Shown here: positions 34,279-38,023 of the stretch, piece by piece | Numbering within the stretch: position 1 is the stretch's first letter | Layout: every line of letters begins with the position of its first letter | Source: Chromera velia | Lineage: Eukaryota; Sar; Chromeraceae | Length of the DNA stretch: 38,023 nucleotides | Direction: 5' to 3' | NCBI GenBank assembly: GCA_018398765.1 | Contig: JAHBMJ010000527.1 | Span: 7,718-45,740 of the forward strand | Notes under the pieces: model-generated | What the model was told of the DNA's origin: nothing | Seen by the model: the letters and a program-made list of their open reading frames with translations, nothing else | The model's database searches: none | Made by a program: the position numbers and the translations under genes

Positions 34279-35075
34279 TTCCTTCCTTTCTATCTATCTA
34301 TCTGTCTTTCTTTCTTTCTTTCTTTTCTTTCTTTCTTTCTTTTCTTTCTTTCTTTCTTTCTTTCTTTTCTTTCTTTCTTTCTTTTCTTTCTTTCTTTCTT
34401 TCTTTCTTTCTGCGTGTGCTCAGGAGAGTCCCTCCTGAGCGACAAGGAGTTCGATGACTTGAAGCAGACGCTGCGGATGCAGGGGAGCCGCATCGCGACG
34501 TCCAACCAGGCCAAGTGCGTGATCGACACGGGGGTGTGCAGAATCACGTGGACAAAAGATCAAGTGCGCAACAAGGTATGTCTGTCTGTTTGTCGGTCAG
34601 GGGTTGGTTGTGTGGAGGGAATATATGGCTGGCCGCTTTGGGTACAGGAATCAGAGAGAGACGCCCCATTCATTCCAGTCCAAGTCTCTGAGCTAACCGC
34701 TCTTTTCCTAACGTGCAGGTGATTTACGTTCCGTGGTTTGCCCCTCTACTGCTGGGTTTCCTCATTGTCACTGAGTTGATCCCGGGTGTGCGGGACATCA
34801 GCCCCGCGATCCTTCTGGGTATCGGTGCCCCGCTCTCTTGGAAGGCGGCAGAGAAGGCGACGAACAACTTCTTTCTCACGGACCCCCTCATTCTCTCGGG
34901 TCCCTGTCCTAACTGCAATCAGCCCTCCCACATATATTTTGGGGATGTTTTGGGGGTCGAGGGGTTTAAGGACACTGCCCAGATGACGTGCAAAAACTGC
35001 AAGCACACTCTGACGGTACAGCGAGACACCTACAGAGTGGAGAGCAAACCTCCCGAAGAGGCCCCCAAGAAGTGA
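32289..35075 (+). CDS. PGRL1: PGRL1-like (PGR5-like 1) thylakoid protein, six exons
   Basis: Exons 32289-32408, 32617-32679, 33232-33363, 33792-33897, 34424-34575 and 34719-35075 give 309 codons with matching phases (0,0,0,1,0), close to plant PGRL1 length. Residues 1-23 form a signal peptide (SLFLVAALVGNSA) followed by FVVSSSRAGG, a transit peptide beginning with Phe, as in complex red-lineage plastids. The mature part has the family's doubled motif, LSDEDFDNLKQDLMWEGSD (about 103-121) and LLSDKEFDDLKQTLRMQGSR (about 144-163). Two hydrophobic segments (about 192-214 and 218-232) follow, then GPCPNC (Cys 254, 257) and TCKNC (Cys 282, 285). Cys 172 and 179 precede the first membrane span. In plants PGRL1 works with PGR5 in antimycin-sensitive cyclic electron flow around photosystem I and is redox-controlled through cysteines. 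Function here is inferred from homology; PGR5 is not in the window. Confidence 0.9.
32722..32930. repeat. (TTCC)n / (TTTC)n microsatellite in PGRL1 intron 2
   Basis: Over 200 bases of pyrimidine tetranucleotides on the sense strand. Confidence 0.95.
33381..33524. repeat. 24-bp minisatellite, six copies, in PGRL1 intron 3
   Basis: Six head-to-tail 24-base units (GGGACTCT...CTAACAAAAGTG) with a few substitutions, starting 18 bases after the exon 3 donor. Because 24 is a multiple of three, one plus frame reads a repeated VGLFSNKS octapeptide and a minus frame reads TFVRKESH. Neither is in the exon frame, which meets TGA at 33394 if the intron is retained. Confidence 0.95.
34143..34172. repeat. 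(GGTG)n microsatellite
   Basis: A short G-rich tetranucleotide run in PGRL1 intron 4. Confidence 0.85.
34236..34410. repeat. (TTTC)n microsatellite ahead of PGRL1 exon 5
   Basis: About 175 bases of TTTC, TTCC and TATC units running almost up to the exon 5 acceptor (CAG at 34421-34423), so it probably acts as a very long polypyrimidine tract. Confidence 0.95.
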
Positions 35076-36010
35076 GAGAGAGACCAAAGAGGGCAACAGA
35101 CAGATAGTCAGAGACAGAGCCTGACTTGGAGGATGGATGGATGGATGGGTGAGTGAGTGAATGAATAATGACATGTCTGAATGGGTGGATGGACGAATTT
35201 GTGAATGAAGAAAGTGGTCTGCTTCCTTTCTTTTGTGTGTGTATGACTCTCTGGATGGATAAGAGAAGGGGAGAAAGAGAGAGATGTGCACCGCCCCCCT
35301 GTCTCTTTTCCCAGCCATGCACTGGGAATGAGGGAGGGCGCTTAAGTATCTGGAAAAGGGAGGAGGGAATGCTGGTCCGGTGAATGACTTTTCGTGTCAG
35401 AGATGTTGAGGGCCTGTTTACAGATCGAAGGTGACGTGGGTGATTTTGACTTCAAATGGGTTACACAGAGAGAAAAGGAGGAGAAAGGAAAAACGGGGGA
35501 GGAGAAGAGAGTGTCTGTCGTGCTCTTTGACTCTGTCTCTACAGGGGAGGATAAAATTCATTTAATTAATTGCCTCGGGAGGACGGCAAGGAATAAATCG
35601 GTTTCGGGAATCGGTTGTAGCAGGAAAGAAAGGAAGAAGACGGAAATGTATTTATCGATCAAAAAACGTGGGTTTCTTTCTTCTTTTTGCGTCTGCTTGC
35701 ATGTGTGTGTTGCGAGGCATCTGTGTGCAGGAGGAGGGAGAGAGGGGCTTTTCCTCTCGAGAAGGAGATATTTGAAAGGAAAAAAGCGGTTCCTTCCTTC
35801 AGTCTTCCCCCCCCTCCTTCTCTTTCGTGAAGGGTCTTTTGATTTGCTTGGTCCGTGTGGACGAAGACTGACTGAAAAAGTGACTAAGGTCTTGTTTGTG
35901 TAGATGGATGGGTACACGGAACAGACGCGCTCTCTAAGTGTCTTTCTCCCTGTCTCTGTCTCGGACACAGACGCATAAATCCACCCAAAATCTCTTCGCT
36001 TCAATATCAC
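35076..36010. other. PGRL1 3' flank, no supported gene
   Basis: Contains a (GGAT)n/(GTGA)n patch at 35131-35165 and an open frame at 35394-35903 with mixed basic and hydrophobic composition, no domain and no splice partner. Most of the first few hundred bases is probably the PGRL1 3' untranslated region. No clear polyadenylation signal was picked out. Confidence 0.4.
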
Positions 36011-36368
36011 ATGCTGTGCCAATGCAGTCGGCAACTTGCCGTGCTGCTTGTAATTTCCCTCTCTTCCTCAGGCGCCGCTTTCTTTGTCTATCCCTCTCGT
36101 ACAAATACAAACGCTGGCCGACAAGTATACAGAAACACAGACACACAAATTGATAAAAAGAGAAACGAACCGCATGCAGGTCATCTGTTCGGCTCTTCCA
36201 TCAATGAGCTTGCTACGCAACGATGATACCGTTGGATGGGTCACGCGACCTCTTCTATCTCTGCCCCGGTCTCAACCCTCCCAATGGAATAAGGGGATGA
36301 AAAAAGGGAATGCTTGGCGCAAGCCAGTCGGCATCAATTTGGTTTTGGGAAAGAATAGAAGAATCTAG
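36011..36368 (+). CDS. Putative small plastid-targeted protein, one or two exons
   Basis: The ATG at 36011 opens MLCQCSRQLAVLLVISLSSS, a good signal peptide, followed by GAAFFVYPSRTN, an Ala-Phe cleavage context and Ser/Thr/Arg-rich stretch like the transit peptides of complex red plastids. Unspliced, the frame ends at 36226 (71 residues). Using donor CAA/GTATAC (36125) and acceptor GCATGCAG (36177-36179) removes 55 bases in phase and gives 100 residues ending in a basic tail (MKKGNAWRKPVGINLVLGKN). Introns near 60 bases occur in the anoctamin gene, so this size is possible. I do not recognise the mature part. It could be a plastid protein whose first exon is shown and the rest misjudged, or chance. 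Confidence 0.35.
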
Positions 36369-36575
36369 AGGAGAATAAATGTCGGATCGGTGTGCTGGCG
36401 CGCGTTTTCTGTACTTTCCTCTTTCCTGTTCGTCTTTTCCAACCTTGTTCTCTTCATTCTTTCGCCCTTCTATCTTAGTCCCTTCTTCAATTGATGCCTG
36501 CGTGAGGGCGTGTTCGTATGTGCGTCAACTCGCAATCCATTCGCACATGTATCTCTGTACTTTTGTGGGATTACT

Positions 36576-36597
36576 GTGTCACCGGTTTTGGTGACAC
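36576..36597. other. Perfect 8-bp stem-loop
   Basis: GTGTCACC, a six-base loop, GGTGACAC. It lies downstream of the putative small plastid gene; role unknown. Confidence 0.5.
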
Positions 36598-36799
36598 GCA
36601 ATCAGATTTTCAGTCGATCAATTGATCTTCAATCCGGCCATGTAATGGCGCATGCATTTGGTATGCCCACACACATGGGTCTCTTGCCATTTAAAACATG
36701 CAGACATGCAAATCGTTTTCATAAAGTGAATCATACTCAGTTGCGCACAAGAATTTGGCTAAGTCGCCACCAGAATATTGGTCCTCTGTTCACGATCGG

Positions 36800-37764
36800 G
36801 TCTTAATTCAATGAAATAATATATACTTTTAAACCATGCATGCAGGGTCTAGTGCAGTGTATCTAGCAGTGTATATTTTTAAAAAAGACGATGATTGATG
36901 ATTAATTTTGATATGGATGACTCTAGGGATGACTCATGATGTACGTGTTGATTTTTAGTCACTAGTAGTAATTCACTTTAATTATATCAATATAAAATAA
37001 TGGTTGATTCTATGGCTAGTCTAGTGGCTAGTTCTACGGCCGATTGTTGATTTCACATATAGAACTAAAGTTATATACTAAACACATGACTCTGACTCAA
37101 TTTCTGATTGACAGTAAGAATTGACATAAATTGTTTTTATTACATTAAAATTAATTACCTTTTAAACATGGAGTGTATACTGTGTATACGCCATTGTAAC
37201 GCCAATGGTAAATGATAATTAAGATTTTTTTATCTGTGATAAATAGCGATAAGTGATCTAGTAAGTGATAGACTAGGTGATAGATGATTTAGCAGTACTC
37301 TAGACTAGACTCTAAAACACTATAGCTGTTGCCGTTTCATCTTTTATAGGTCACCCCCGTAAACGGGGGTCATGTAATTAATGAATGCATAGTTAGATCA
37401 ATAGTTTTAAAAAATAATATAAAGTCTGACCCTAAACTTTTAATTAAACTTTTAGCTAGACTTCTAGTACTAGTTCCAGTAAGCCTTTCATGACTTTATA
37501 TGTATAGCTTTAGCTAAAGCTTTCTAAAGAGCTTTAGATAGGGGTCTAGATACGGGAGAGGGGGTGGCGTAGTATATAGAGACGTGCCTAGGGGCTACGC
37601 CTTAAAGGCGTTGTATATAAAGGCATTTTGCCCTCGGGGCAGCCCCTATGGTGTTGTGTTGAATATATAAGGTCTTAGACAGCCTACACCCCTTCATTGA
37701 CAAAAAATTGAGCTAAACTCACAAATAATCATATTATGCTAGTTAGATCCAGCCGAATCTAGCC
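36800..37764. other. AT-rich repeat-like DNA with hairpins
   Basis: No gene seen. Contains a compact GC hairpin ACCCCCGT-AA-ACGGGGGT at 37353-37370, and a patch at 37555-37660 with TTGTATATAAAGGC (TATA-like) and CTACGCCTTAAAGGCGTTG (inverted repeat). Probably decayed transposon DNA; ends not definable. Confidence 0.5.
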
Positions 37765-38023
37765 TAGTGACCATGTTTGATTTGATTATATTTGATTTGA
37801 TTTGATTTGATTTGATTTGAGCTTCAACCTCAAATATTTGATATTTGAGGTAAGATTTGAGGTTAACCTCTTAGGGTTCCTCACTGAGTCACTGACTTAC
37901 TGTCACTCTGATCATTTTTCTCATGACAATAGTTGTCAGAACATTTCTGATGTGTGTTTCAAAAATTTAAAAAAATATATATAAAATTATAACTTATCAG
38001 TTCCGTAAAAAAAATATGCCTGT
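37765..38023 (+). mobile_element. Left end of a second copy of the outer hAT-like element
   Basis: Begins TAGTGACCATGTTTGATTTG and matches 685-926 almost base for base, including the TTTGA array, the ACCTCAAATA hairpin and the A-rich stretch. The main difference is an extra 14 or so bases (CACTGAGTCACTGACTTA region near 37880) and a few substitutions. It runs off the window. The eight bases before it are ATCTAGCC, the predicted target duplication. Confidence 0.88.

Noticed and set aside
35394-35903. 169-codon plus frame after PGRL1
   Set aside because: Mixed composition, no motif, poor initiation context and no splice partner; probably 3' flanking sequence.
1-38023. tRNA, rRNA, CRISPR, operon or prokaryotic signals
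   Set aside because: No cloverleaf, rRNA-like stretch, regularly spaced repeat-spacer array or Shine-Dalgarno pattern was seen on either strand.

Overview
This window is nuclear DNA from an intron-rich eukaryote. I infer a photosynthetic alveolate or other alga with a red-derived complex plastid, and Chromera-like is my best guess. The reasons are dense short exons, a nuclear PGRL1-like gene whose first exon reads as signal peptide plus transit peptide with a Phe near the predicted cleavage site, frequent TGCATGC/TGCAG motifs, and abundant microsatellites. Nothing bacterial is visible: no operons, Shine-Dalgarno sites or CRISPR arrays. The organism assignment is inference, not a database match.

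Layout. (1) 1-3400 is transposon wreckage. The 3' end of a LINE-type reverse transcriptase ORF is split at base 684 by a 2,076-bp hAT-like element (685-2760, perfect 8-bp target duplication). That element is itself split by a second hAT-like element (1282-2549, another perfect 8-bp duplication), which carries a small two-exon ORF. (2) 4218-10641, minus strand: a PRP38B-type spliceosomal factor in about 12 exons. (3) 10642-12530: a GC-rich block, then AT-rich DNA with a minisatellite of inverted-repeat units. (4) 12531-26912, minus strand: a TMEM16/anoctamin gene of about 32 exons and roughly 1,190 codons. Its membrane half was reconstructed exon by exon with matching splice phases, and all six Ca2+-ligand positions remain Asn or acidic. 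(5) 27830-29280, plus strand: a small three-exon gene of 118 codons, divergent from the anoctamin. (6) 29600-32000: microsatellites, a G-rich duplication, AT-rich repeats and a GC-rich block. (7) 32289-35075, plus strand: a six-exon PGRL1-like gene (309 codons) for photosynthetic cyclic electron flow. (8) 36011-36368, plus strand: a possible small plastid-targeted protein. (9) 36800-38023: AT-rich repeats ending in the left end of a second copy of the outer hAT element.

The genes are independent eukaryotic transcription units and do not form an operon-like system. The most notable general signals are: the nested transposons with intact duplications; introns whose first bases are tandem reiterations of the donor motif (GTCAGTCAGT, GTGAGTGAGT), with many donors carrying an unusual C at +3; and two GC-rich blocks about 0.3-0.5 kb upstream of start codons where AT-rich intergenic DNA meets genes. 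Exon boundaries were read by eye from reading frame, GT/AG sites and phase. The anoctamin N-terminus and two PRP38B junctions remain uncertain.
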